Below, piece after piece: positions 9,251 through 17,649 of a stretch of 64,000 bases of DNA (the first letter of the stretch is position 1; each line of letters starts with the position of its first letter). Below the pieces are notes generated by a model. The model did no database searches and was not told the DNA's origin. It was given only the letters and a program-made list of their open reading frames with translations. A program made the translations under genes and the position numbers. Source of the stretch: Tenacibaculum haliotis (lineage in GTDB: Bacteria; Bacteroidota; Bacteroidia; Flavobacteriales; Flavobacteriaceae); NCBI RefSeq assembly GCF_025215075.1, contig NZ_JAOBTH010000023.1, forward strand, positions 62,001 through 126,000, in the 5' to 3' direction.

Positions 9251-9997
9251 ATGATTCAGAATATACTAAAGGGAATACAAGCTTATTTCGGTGCGTTTCA
9301 ATTAATATCAAAACTTAAACTGTGGCAATATTTTATTGTTCCAATAATTATTAGTGTTTTAACTGCCTTTTTAATTGGAGTTTCAGCGTATGCTTTATCA
9401 GATAACATAGGTCATTACATTGCTGGAATTTGGAAATGGGAATTTGGGAAGCAAACATTTGAAATGATTAGTACTTTTTTTAGCGGACTGTTAATAGTTG
9501 TAATTGGTTTGCTTTTATACAAGCATATTGTAATGGCATTATCGGCACCTTTTATGAGTCCGGTTTCAGAAAAAATAGAACATTATTTAACAGGAGAAAC
9601 ACATCAACATAGAAAAACTTCTTTTCAAGAACAATTGATAAGAGGTATTCGAATAAACCTAAGAAACCTTTTAAGAGAACTATTTTTTACGATACCTATT
9701 TTACTTGTTAGTTTTATACCTATTATAGGTTTCTTCTCTGCAATTTTGTTATTTATTATGCAAGCATATTATGCCGGTTTTGGGAATATGGATTATACCT
9801 TAGAACGTCATTTTAAGTACAAAGAGAGTATCAGTTTTGTAAAGAAAAATAAAGGTACAGCAATAGGAAACGGACTTATATTTATGCTGTTTTTATTAGT
9901 GCCTGTTATTGGAGTTATACTTGTATTGCCATTATCGGTAACAGCGGCTACGACCGAAACTATTAAGAATATTCAACTAAAAAAAGCAATAGAATAA
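9251..9997 (+). CDS. EI24/CysZ-like integral membrane protein
   Basis: A 248-residue protein with about four to six hydrophobic segments (around residues 25-47, 73-95, 140-175 and 208-232). It has EI24-family features: an N-terminal GIQAYFGAFQLISKLKLW, a SAPFMSPVSEKIEH segment after the second membrane helix, and a central amphipathic part. The family includes the sulfate transporter CysZ, but flavobacterial members of this kind are uncharacterised. It sits between the terminator and hemF (28-base gap) and probably shares hemF's transcript. No cys genes are nearby, so sulfate transport should not be assumed. Confidence 0.65.
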   Translation: MIQNILKGIQAYFGAFQLISKLKLWQYFIVPIIISVLTAFLIGVSAYALSDNIGHYIAGIWKWEFGKQTFEMISTFFSGLLIVVIGLLLYKHIVMALSAPFMSPVSEKIEHYLTGETHQHRKTSFQEQLIRGIRINLRNLLRELFFTIPILLVSFIPIIGFFSAILLFIMQAYYAGFGNMDYTLERHFKYKESISFVKKNKGTAIGNGLIFMLFLLVPVIGVILVLPLSVTAATTETIKNIQLKKAIE

Positions 9998-10025
9998 GTA
10001 TTTTTGCTTCTCAAGAATTAAAGAA

Positions 10026-10928
10026 ATGAAAGATCAGTTTTACGCATATATTCAACAATTACAAGATACAATTACTGCTAAATTAGAAGCAGTAGATGGA
10101 GAAGCAAAATTTAAAGAAGATAATTGGAAACGTACAGAGGGTGGCGGTGGAAGAACTCGTGTAATAGAAAATGGAAACATTTTTGAAAAAGGAGGCGTAA
10201 ATATTTCTAAGGTTTTTGGAGAATTACCAGAAGCATTGCGTAAGCAATTTGGTGTTGAAAGTGGTGATTTTTTTGCCTGCGGATTAAGTTTAGTATTGCA
10301 CCCTAAAAATCCGTTTGTACCAACAGTACACGCAAATTGGCGTTATTTTGAAATGTATGATGGCGATGGAAATATAGTTACACAGTGGTTTGGTGGTGGA
10401 CAAGATTTAACACCTTATTATTTGTTTGATGAAGATGCGATACATTTTCATTCGGTTTGTAAAGATGCTTGCGATAAACATAGCAAAGAGTTTCATCCGA
10501 AGTTTAAAGAAACTTGTGATAATTATTTTTGGAATGCTCATAGAAATGAAGCTCGTGGAATTGGAGGTTTGTTTTTTGATTATTTAAAGCAAACGGAAGA
10601 GTTTTCAATGCAAGATCGTTACAACTTTGTAACAGAGGTAGGTAATAGTTTCTTAAACTCATATGTGCCTATTGTTGAAAAAAGGAAAGATATAACATAT
10701 ACTAAAGAACAAAAAGATTGGCAAGAAGTTAGAAGAGGGCGCTATGTAGAGTTTAATTTAGTGCATGATAGAGGTACTTTATTTGGATTAAAAACAAACG
10801 GGCGCATCGAAAGTATCTTAATGAGTTTACCGCCTGTAGTTCAGTGGGTTTATAATCAAGAACCAGAAAAAGGAAGTGAAGAAGCTAAATTATTAGAAGT
10901 TTTAGAAAAACCTAAAAATTGGGTTTAA
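10026..10928 (+). CDS. hemF: Oxygen-dependent coproporphyrinogen-III oxidase
   Basis: A 300-residue enzyme that oxidatively decarboxylates coproporphyrinogen III to protoporphyrinogen IX using oxygen. The conserved core is clear: HPKNPFVPTVHANWRYFE, WFGGGQDLTPYY, HRNEARGIGGLFFDY and RRGRYVEFNLVHDRGT in order. The use of HemF indicates aerobic growth. No radical-SAM HemN and no protoporphyrinogen oxidase gene is present in the window. It ends 18 bases from the convergent helicase gene, with no obvious terminator between them. Confidence 0.96.
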   Translation: MKDQFYAYIQQLQDTITAKLEAVDGEAKFKEDNWKRTEGGGGRTRVIENGNIFEKGGVNISKVFGELPEALRKQFGVESGDFFACGLSLVLHPKNPFVPTVHANWRYFEMYDGDGNIVTQWFGGGQDLTPYYLFDEDAIHFHSVCKDACDKHSKEFHPKFKETCDNYFWNAHRNEARGIGGLFFDYLKQTEEFSMQDRYNFVTEVGNSFLNSYVPIVEKRKDITYTKEQKDWQEVRRGRYVEFNLVHDRGTLFGLKTNGRIESILMSLPPVVQWVYNQEPEKGSEEAKLLEVLEKPKNWV

Positions 10929-10946
10929 ATAACTTAAAGGTTAAGG

Positions 10947-13583
10947 TTATTTCCAAATTATATTTTTCCTTGTAACTTCATTATGTATGTTATGAACATG
11001 AAATAATCGTGCTCTTAAAAGATGTTTTCGTCCACGAATACTTCTAGTGTAAATAAGTTTAGATTTGCCAAGTTGATGATTCCAATGTTTTTGAAATAGT
11101 AACGCTTGTTCTTTTCTTTTGCTTAAAATATCAGGAATAGGATAAAAATTTTGAGTGTTTAATTTTTTACGAAACCAATTGGTTTTAATTATTAAATATT
11201 TGGGATTGTCAATAGGTTGTAATAATTCCTCTAAGGTCTTAATAAATAAATTGCTTTCATATCTATTAGCACCATTAATAGTACAAGTAACATCGCCCAT
11301 AGATAGTAAATTTACAACGATGTTAATTTCTTTTTTTGGAGTGGTTATTTCTTCCAATTCATATAAAGAGTTTAAGATAGCATAAGCCATTTTACGTATT
11401 TTTTTATGAACAAGACCATAGTGAAAATACATTTTAAAGGTTTTATAAAGTTTATAACCAAAAGACAAACCTAGGGTAGTTAGTAAAGAATATAAAAAAT
11501 AGTAAAAACCTTTATACGCTATTAAATTAAAGTTTTTGAAGATAAATTGAGGAAAAAATAAGGCGAGACTAATTAAAAGTTCAAGAATTGAATACTTAAC
11601 AAAATCGTTTAAATAGGTTTTTTTTTGTTTTAAAAAAGCTTGATCTTTTTTATGATACAGCTTTATTTCGTGAGAAACTTCTTTTTTAAAACGGACTGTG
11701 TTTTTCCATTTTTCTGATATTAAAGACCTGTTTTTAGAGATAGCCTTAGCGTTATCATTTAGTATATTTATGTTTTCATCAAGAATAACATTGGGCAACC
11801 CTAAGCGTTCAATTCCGTTAGAAATAATATTTTCATCATTGTTTGAAATCCCTATAAAAGCATCAAAACGCTTTTTAAGTACCTCTAAATCTTTTCCGCC
11901 ATAAATATCAGAAGTATCAATACATGCCAAATGCCAAATAATTCCGGTTTTATCAGGCACGTTATTATCAATTCTGATAGCTCTACCACGCATTTGATTT
12001 GAAGTAACAAAAGAACCTACTACAGATGCTAAAATTAAACTATTAATAGCGGGCGCATCCCATCCTTCGCCTAATAAAGATTTAGTTCCCACTAAAATTT
12101 TAATATGACCTAATTCAAATAATTTTGTAATAGTTGCTACTAGCGTGTTTTTAGAAGATGATTTTGATTGTATAATAACAAACTCGGTATCAGAATTTAA
12201 AGAGGTTTGTGTGTAGTTTGTTATCGAATCAATTAAATCTAATTTAGCAATACAACTACAATGAATAATAACCAAACTGCCAGACAGTACAGCCAAGTTT
12301 TGTTTATTTTTTGTACTTATTCTTATATGATGAAAAATAGGCACGACACCTAATTTATCAATACTTTTTACCTCGGTAGCAGTAACATCAAGATATTCTT
12401 TTCTGATATAATCAGATAATACAACGCAGCGTAGTTGCTCCTTTAAATTGATTTGTTCTTGTTTTACAATAGCAACGATACTCTTTAATTTACTCGGGCT
12501 ATTGCTAAGTGATTTATATAAAAAAGTATTTCCAATTAAGTTAACTTTTTTATTACTGTATAGAGATAGTTTTCTTAGTTTTTTTTCTAAAGAATTAACG
12601 TAAGTTTCATGTACAATTAATTCGTTTCTATCAATAACAAGAATATGTTGAAAAAGAATTTCAATCCATTTATGTGTTATTTTAGGGAACTCAACAAACT
12701 CATCTTTTTCAAAACCTAATATTGATAATTTTTCTCTTGAAATAACGATGCCAGCTTCATTTAAAAAAATAAGTATTGCAGAAAAAAAAGTAGAAAACTT
12801 ATAAATTTCGTTTATATTTTCTTCTGTTTTATTATAAAATCGATGTTGTTTTATAAAATTGATAAATTCTTTATCTTTTAATAGATCAGTAATAAAATTG
12901 GCGATTTTTAACCTAAAATCAACAATAGTATTAATTTCTTTATTTTCAGGTTTAGAAAAGTAAACGATATCTTGGTGCGGACATAAATTATTTTCTTTAA
13001 CTAAATCTGGTACCAGAATTTCATCATCAATTTCACCACATAAATTAAAATATTTTTGAATTTCAGAAATCTCACTATCGTATGGTGGCGTTGCGGTAAG
13101 TGCAATTATTGTTTGTAAATGTTGTTGTTTTAACTCAAATAAACATTTCCACCATTCATTTTTTAAATGATGTGCTTCGTCTAGCAATAATACCTCAATA
13201 TTGTTTTTGGTAAAGAATAAAAAGTAGTCTTCTTTATTATCAAATGTTTTGTAAAAAGAATATAAACCTTGGTAAGTAGAGAAGGTAATATCAGCAGGTT
13301 TTTTTATATCAAAAGAGAATTCTTTAAAATCACAATCTTCCGTAAAAAACTCTTGCAATCTATTTTCCCATTGATTACGAATTGTTAAAGTTGGCGCTAA
13401 TACGATAGTCTTTTTACCTATTCTTTTTAAAATTTCAATACCTAAAATAGTTTTTCCAGAGCCAGGCGGAGCAACAATATGAAAATGATTATCTTCTATG
13501 TGCTTAGAAAAGTTAGATAATATTTTGTCTTGGTAAGGACGCCAAGTGTGTGAAAATTTAAGTTGTTTAATTGTAGTTGACAA
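10947..13583 (-). CDS. Superfamily 2 (ResIII/XPB-like) helicase with a C-terminal membrane hairpin
   Basis: An 878-residue protein. The N-terminal half is an SF2 ATPase: WRPYQDKIL (Q-like region, 14-22), APPGSGKT (38-45, Walker A), LLLDEAHH (132-139, DEAH-type box), ALTATPP (161-167, motif III), then GTKSLLGEGWDAPAIN and SNQMRGRAIRID as motifs V and VI. About 160 residues lie between the two RecA halves. After the helicase core come two hydrophobic helices (about 664-683 and 693-712) and a basic C-terminal domain of about 150 residues that I do not recognise. It would be tethered to the inner membrane. It starts with TTG at 13583; no ATG is available before motif I. It is a lone gene, with no nuclease or methylase beside it. 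Function unknown; phage defence or nucleic-acid surveillance are possibilities only. Confidence 0.75.
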   Translation of the reverse strand: MSTTIKQLKFSHTWRPYQDKILSNFSKHIEDNHFHIVAPPGSGKTILGIEILKRIGKKTIVLAPTLTIRNQWENRLQEFFTEDCDFKEFSFDIKKPADITFSTYQGLYSFYKTFDNKEDYFLFFTKNNIEVLLLDEAHHLKNEWWKCLFELKQQHLQTIIALTATPPYDSEISEIQKYFNLCGEIDDEILVPDLVKENNLCPHQDIVYFSKPENKEINTIVDFRLKIANFITDLLKDKEFINFIKQHRFYNKTEENINEIYKFSTFFSAILIFLNEAGIVISREKLSILGFEKDEFVEFPKITHKWIEILFQHILVIDRNELIVHETYVNSLEKKLRKLSLYSNKKVNLIGNTFLYKSLSNSPSKLKSIVAIVKQEQINLKEQLRCVVLSDYIRKEYLDVTATEVKSIDKLGVVPIFHHIRISTKNKQNLAVLSGSLVIIHCSCIAKLDLIDSITNYTQTSLNSDTEFVIIQSKSSSKNTLVATITKLFELGHIKILVGTKSLLGEGWDAPAINSLILASVVGSFVTSNQMRGRAIRIDNNVPDKTGIIWHLACIDTSDIYGGKDLEVLKKRFDAFIGISNNDENIISNGIERLGLPNVILDENINILNDNAKAISKNRSLISEKWKNTVRFKKEVSHEIKLYHKKDQAFLKQKKTYLNDFVKYSILELLISLALFFPQFIFKNFNLIAYKGFYYFLYSLLTTLGLSFGYKLYKTFKMYFHYGLVHKKIRKMAYAILNSLYELEEITTPKKEINIVVNLLSMGDVTCTINGANRYESNLFIKTLEELLQPIDNPKYLIIKTNWFRKKLNTQNFYPIPDILSKRKEQALLFQKHWNHQLGKSKLIYTRSIRGRKHLLRARLFHVHNIHNEVTRKNIIWK

Positions 13584-13894
13584 GTAACGCAGTGGTTGTT
13601 TATAAAAATAAAATTATTTATGAAAGTAAAAATAATAAAATAAGTTTTAATACTATTTCTATTCTTTAATTGATTAGAGAATACAGCTATTGATAAAATA
13701 AATTCATTATTGTTTTGATAAATCCATAATTTTACAAGATGCTATTGGAGTTAAATAATAAAATACTTTGATAAAATGCTTTATTATTGTGAATAATTTA
13801 AAATAGGTGTATTTTTTTTGTGAATATTTTAATGCTTAAAATATTGAAAAATGCATGTTTTTTAGTAATTTCGCGAAAGATTAAAAAAGATACA
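13584..13894. other. AT-rich intergenic region between divergent helicase and E2 genes
   Basis: 311 bases with no credible ORF. It holds the E2 promoter at its right end and two imperfect direct repeats, TTGATAAAAT...ATTATTGT, at 13690-13713 and 13768-13790. No hairpin terminator or RNA gene is seen. Confidence 0.6.
13843..13873 (+). promoter_or_regulatory. Primary-sigma promoter of the E2 gene
   Basis: ATTG at 13843-13846, a 19-base spacer, then TAATTTCG at 13866-13873. This is close to TTTG-N19-TAnnTTTG, 22 bases before the ATG at 13895. It rules out the longer in-frame start at 13820, which would lie upstream of the transcript. Confidence 0.65.
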
Positions 13895-15193
13895 ATGGCT
13901 AGATTTGAACTAAAGTTGCCTAAAATGGGCGAAAGTGTTGCAGAAGCAACGATTACTTCTTGGGTTAAAGAAATAGGAGAGACTATTGAAATTGATGAAA
14001 CAGTTGTTGAAGTAGCTACAGATAAAGTAGATAGTGAGGTGCCTAGTGAAGTTGAAGGAACCTTAGTAGAAATATTATTTGATAAGGATGATGTTATTCA
14101 AGTAGGTCAGACTATTGCCATTATTGAAACTGAAGGAGGTGATACCCCTTCAAACGATACCCCTAAAAAAGCTGAAATAAAAGAAGCTGTGGTAGCAGTA
14201 GAGAAAACAGTAGAAGCTGCAAAGGAAGAAGTTTCAGTGACTATTGATACTTCATCTAGTGATCGTTTTTATTCTCCTTTAGTAAAAAATATAGCAAAAA
14301 CAGAAGGGATTTCTTTCTCTGAATTAGAAACTATTAAAGGAACAGGAAAAGAAGGAAGGGTTACTAAAACAGATATTTTATCTTATTTAGAAAATAGAGG
14401 TAACCAACCTAAAGATGTTGTTTCTCCTGCTAAAGCTGAAAAGCCTAAAGCAAAAGCGCAAGCAGCACCAGTTACTTTAAGCGGTCAAGACGAGGTTATT
14501 GAAATGACACGTATGGGTAAATTAGTTGCCAAACATATGGTAGATTCTGTTCAAACATCTGCACATGTGCAGTCATTTATAGAAATAGATGTTACCAATA
14601 TTGTTAATTGGAGAAATAAAGTAAAGAACGCATATCAAGAAAGGGAAGGAGAGAAGCTAACCTTTACGCCAATCTTTATGCAAGCCGTTGCACAAACAAT
14701 AAAAAAACACCCGATGATTAATATTGCTGTTGATGGCGATAAGATTATTAAAAGAGGAAATATTAATTTAGGTATGGCAGCAGCTTTACCTGATGGTAAT
14801 TTAATTGTACCAGTAATTAAAAACGCAGATCAGTTAAGTTTAGTAGGAATGACTAAACAAGTAAATGATTTAGCAGGTCGTGCTCGTGGAAATAAATTAA
14901 AACCAGACGATATTCAAGGAGGTACTTACACTGTTACAAATGTAGGTAGTTTTGGAAGCATTACAGGAACACCAATTATAAACCAACCGCAAGTAGCTAT
15001 TTTAGCCTTAGGAGCAATTGTAAAGAAACCAGCTGTTATTGAAACACCAGACGGTGACTTTATAGGAATTCGTCAAAGAATGATTGTTGCTCATTCTTAC
15101 GATCATAGAGTTGTAAATGGAGCTTTAGGTGGAATGTTTATTAAAACATTAAAAGAAATATTAGAATCTTGGGATGTAAATCAAGATTTTTAA
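13895..15193 (+). CDS. 2-oxoacid dehydrogenase complex E2 (dihydrolipoyl acyltransferase)
   Basis: A 432-residue protein. The N-terminal lipoyl domain has VEVATDKVDSEVP with lipoylated Lys44. An Ala/Lys/Pro linker and a peripheral-subunit-binding domain (SPLVKNIAKTEGISFSEL...KEGRVTKTDIL) follow, then the catalytic acyltransferase domain. The active-site motif reads SYDHRVVNGALGG: His404 is present, but the usual Asp of HxxxDG is Asn408. Lipoyl sequence and architecture fit branched-chain or 2-oxoglutarate E2 proteins; the exact complex is uncertain because no E1 or E3 gene is adjacent. The start at 13895 is set by the promoter and the canonical MARFELKLPKMGESV N-terminus. Confidence 0.88.
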   Translation: MARFELKLPKMGESVAEATITSWVKEIGETIEIDETVVEVATDKVDSEVPSEVEGTLVEILFDKDDVIQVGQTIAIIETEGGDTPSNDTPKKAEIKEAVVAVEKTVEAAKEEVSVTIDTSSSDRFYSPLVKNIAKTEGISFSELETIKGTGKEGRVTKTDILSYLENRGNQPKDVVSPAKAEKPKAKAQAAPVTLSGQDEVIEMTRMGKLVAKHMVDSVQTSAHVQSFIEIDVTNIVNWRNKVKNAYQEREGEKLTFTPIFMQAVAQTIKKHPMINIAVDGDKIIKRGNINLGMAAALPDGNLIVPVIKNADQLSLVGMTKQVNDLAGRARGNKLKPDDIQGGTYTVTNVGSFGSITGTPIINQPQVAILALGAIVKKPAVIETPDGDFIGIRQRMIVAHSYDHRVVNGALGGMFIKTLKEILESWDVNQDF

Positions 15194-15215
15194 ATAACAA
15201 CATAGTATAGTAAAC

Positions 15216-15250
15216 AAAGGCTTAGGAAATTTTTCTAAGCCTTTTTGTTT
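15216..15250 (+). terminator. Terminator after the E2 gene
   Basis: Stem AAAGGCTTAG (15216-15225) / CTAAGCCTTT (15235-15244) followed by T-rich sequence. Confidence 0.85.
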
Positions 15251-15295
15251 TTGTGTATATTCGCTACAAGAATAATTAAAATTAAAAATTTAAAA

Positions 15296-16033
15296 ATGAA
15301 AAATTTATTAGTTGTATTGTTATTAGGAGTAACAATGGTAAGTGTAGCTCAAGAGAAAGTATTACTTCGTTTAAATTATGAAAAAGGCGATGTTTATGAG
15401 ATGAAAATGGAAATGTCTCAAAAAATGGGTGCAGGTTTAATGTCTATGAATACAAAAATGACAATGCATCAAGAAATTAAAGTCGTTTCTGATGATACAT
15501 ACGAAAGTGATATGAAAATTACTAATATGGTAATAAATGTTTCACAAGGAGGTCAATTAATGTCATATGACTCTAGTAAAAAAGAGGAAGAGTTAAGTCC
15601 TACAGATGAAGTTATGAAGGCTCAAATGGCACCAATGATGAAAGTATTAATAACAACGAAAGGAGACAATTTAGGTAAGATTATCGAAACAAAAGTTGAG
15701 CCTAATATTCCTAATGCAAATAATTTAACACAACAATCTAGTAATGTAGTTTATCCTGAAAAAGCAGTTTTAGTTGGTGATACTTGGTCTATGAATAAAG
15801 ATGCAAACGGAATGAAATTGAATTTCGTTTATAAAGTAAATTCAATTACAGCTAAAAATGTGTTGTTAGATATTTCTGGTAATGTAGAAGGAGTTGGAAC
15901 AGGTAATATTAAAGGAACCATGAATATTGATAAAAAAACAGGTGTCGTTTTAACCTCTAAAATAGAGATGTTAATGAAAGTTCAAGGACAGGATTTAACA
16001 ACAAGTATGAATATGAGTATTACTAAAAAGTAA
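15296..16033 (+). CDS. Secreted protein of DUF6263-like type
   Basis: A 245-residue protein with a clean signal peptide (MKNLLVVLLLGVTMVSVAQ) and a Met-rich, beta-strand-rich body (KGDVYEMKMEMSQKMG, YPEKAVLVGDTWSM, GTGNIKGTMNIDKKTGVVL). The pattern resembles the DUF6263 family of periplasmic or outer-membrane-associated proteins of unknown function. An in-frame upstream start at 15245 falls inside the preceding terminator, so the ATG at 15296 is used. It stands alone between two terminators. Confidence 0.6.
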   Translation: MKNLLVVLLLGVTMVSVAQEKVLLRLNYEKGDVYEMKMEMSQKMGAGLMSMNTKMTMHQEIKVVSDDTYESDMKITNMVINVSQGGQLMSYDSSKKEEELSPTDEVMKAQMAPMMKVLITTKGDNLGKIIETKVEPNIPNANNLTQQSSNVVYPEKAVLVGDTWSMNKDANGMKLNFVYKVNSITAKNVLLDISGNVEGVGTGNIKGTMNIDKKTGVVLTSKIEMLMKVQGQDLTTSMNMSITKK

Positions 16034-16060
16034 ACACTATTTTCTGCCACTATCCTAAGA

Positions 16061-16091
16061 AAAGCTCAGACAGTACTGTCTGAGCTTTTTA
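16061..16091. terminator. Bidirectional terminator between convergent genes
   Basis: A perfect 28-base palindrome (arms AAAGCTCAGACAGT / ACTGTCTGAGCTTT) with a T-run on the right and an A-run on the left. It serves the secreted protein gene and, on the other strand, the GNAT gene. Confidence 0.88.
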
Positions 16092-16766
16092 TTTTTTATG
16101 AAAAAGCCACCAATTCATTTCTCTTGTTAATTTATAGCCTAACTTTTCATACAGGCTAATGGCAGTGTTTCCCTTTGTGGTATGTAAAATAGGATGTTTG
16201 TTTGCTTTTAATATTTCTTTAGTAACATGAGTAGTTAGTTGTTTAGCAAAACCTCTACCAGTGTAATCAGGATGTGTAACTACAGCGCTTACTTCAATAA
16301 AATCGTTAGTTTGCATTCTTTGTCCGGCTATTGAAACGAGTTTATTGTCTTTAAAGATACCGAAGTATTTACCCATTTCAAAAGTTCTTTTTTTAAAATA
16401 TCCAGGCATAACTAACCAAACTAAATCATATATTTCATTGATGTGTTTAGAAGTAAGTGGTATAATTTCTTCTTTGATTTCTACCTCAATTAGATCTTGT
16501 AATACCATTTGACAACCTTCTATTTTTCTATCTAAAGTAACGAAATTGGTATCGTAAATTGGAATTTTATTTTCTGTAACTAAGAAGAAACTATCCGTAA
16601 ATTTTGCATATTCGTTTAAAGCCTCTGCTGTTTTTGATGTATCAATAAAAGCTCCAAAAGGACAAATTTCAGGATCGTAAAATTGTACGCCATCATATTT
16701 AATGGCTATGTTTTTATGAGTTTCATTTAAAGAATACCAAACCGGATTTTTTAGTTTATCATTCAT
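16089..16766 (-). CDS. GNAT-family N-acetyltransferase
   Basis: A 225-residue protein whose C-terminal half is a GNAT domain. SAVVTHPDYTGRGFAKQLTTHV (160-181) is motif A with the acetyl-CoA loop GRGFAK, and NTAISLYEKLGYKLTREMNWW is the motif B end. The N-terminal 100 residues are less typical and may shape the substrate pocket. Family members transfer acetyl groups to small amines or proteins; the substrate is unknown. It is the last gene of a leftward four-gene series and its start overlaps the epimerase stop by 8 bases. Confidence 0.8.
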   Translation of the reverse strand: MNDKLKNPVWYSLNETHKNIAIKYDGVQFYDPEICPFGAFIDTSKTAEALNEYAKFTDSFFLVTENKIPIYDTNFVTLDRKIEGCQMVLQDLIEVEIKEEIIPLTSKHINEIYDLVWLVMPGYFKKRTFEMGKYFGIFKDNKLVSIAGQRMQTNDFIEVSAVVTHPDYTGRGFAKQLTTHVTKEILKANKHPILHTTKGNTAISLYEKLGYKLTREMNWWLFHKK

Positions 16767-17649
16767 TATGATAAATGTTTTTTAAAGCTGATTTTAAATC
16801 AGTAAATATAAAAGAATAAATAGCAGATGTCTTTACAGAAGATACTCTGCTACCTTTTAGTAATATAGAAGACATTTCACCTAAAACCATTTTTAAAATA
16901 AATGATGGGGCATTAAGTGGAAATATAGGTTTAGCAATAGTTTTTGATAATTTTTTAGTAAAACTTTTATTCGTTTCATGTTCGGGAGCAATAGCATTAT
17001 AAACTCCCGTAAAATGAATGTTTTCAACAGCCTTTAAATAAATATTGCATAAATCATCAATATGAATCCATGGCATGTATTGTTTTCCATTACCTAAAGT
17101 AGCTAAAAATAAAGGTGTATTTATCTTTGGTAAAGCACCACCTGATTTAGCGAGTACAATACCTGTTCGTAAAATAGTTACAGGAATATTTAGTTGGCTA
17201 AATTTATGAGTAGCTTTTTCCCATTCAATGCAAACTTTAGCAATAAAATCATTACCTGAAATATGATCCTCAGAAAATATTTCCTCAGAAGTGAACGCGC
17301 CATAATAGCCAATTCCTGAGGCAGATATGAAACCTTTTAACTCAATTTTCAGTTCTTTAATTTTGGTGAAAAGCAAATTAGCAGATTTCACACGGCTATT
17401 AATAAGTTCTTGTTTTCTTTTGTTAGTCCATTTTTTATTTGCAATACCAGCTCCAGCTAAATGGATAATATGTGTAATATCTTTAAAGGCGTTACCATCA
17501 ATAAATCCATCAGAAATATTCCAAAGAAACTCATTTTTTTTCTTCGGATTTCTTGAAAGTATAACAACTTCATGGTTTTTAGAAATTAATTTTTTTTGAA
17601 GCTCTTTTCCAATTAATCCTGTTCCCCCAGTTATAAGAATTTTACTCAT
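16759..17649 (-). CDS. TIGR01777-type NAD(P)-dependent epimerase/dehydratase (YfcH-like)
   Basis: A 296-residue extended short-chain dehydrogenase. GGTGLIG at residues 8-14 is the NAD(P)-binding glycine motif, IIHLAGAGIANKKWT is the family-specific stretch after beta-4, SASGIGYYG holds the Tyr region, and MPWIHIDDLCNIYL is the C-terminal signature. This subfamily is widespread and its substrate is not established. It overlaps both neighbours by 8 bases (GNAT downstream, hydrolase upstream), indicating one translated series. Confidence 0.85.
   Translation of the reverse strand: MSKILITGGTGLIGKELQKKLISKNHEVVILSRNPKKKNEFLWNISDGFIDGNAFKDITHIIHLAGAGIANKKWTNKRKQELINSRVKSANLLFTKIKELKIELKGFISASGIGYYGAFTSEEIFSEDHISGNDFIAKVCIEWEKATHKFSQLNIPVTILRTGIVLAKSGGALPKINTPLFLATLGNGKQYMPWIHIDDLCNIYLKAVENIHFTGVYNAIAPEHETNKSFTKKLSKTIAKPIFPLNAPSFILKMVLGEMSSILLKGSRVSSVKTSAIYSFIFTDLKSALKNIYHNE

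Noticed and set aside
9251..9997. Calling the EI24-like protein a sulfate transporter (CysZ)
   Set aside because: No cysteine or sulfate assimilation genes are nearby and the family is broad; only fold-level similarity is claimed.
10929..10946. Terminator between hemF and the convergent helicase gene
   Set aside because: The 18-base gap has a short AACTTAAAGGTTAAGGTT repeat but no stem with a T-run.
13820..13894. N-terminal extension of the E2 protein
   Set aside because: The promoter -7 element lies inside it and the canonical lipoyl N-terminus starts at 13895.
15245..15295. N-terminal extension of the DUF6263-like protein
   Set aside because: It begins inside the E2 terminator and would hide the signal peptide.
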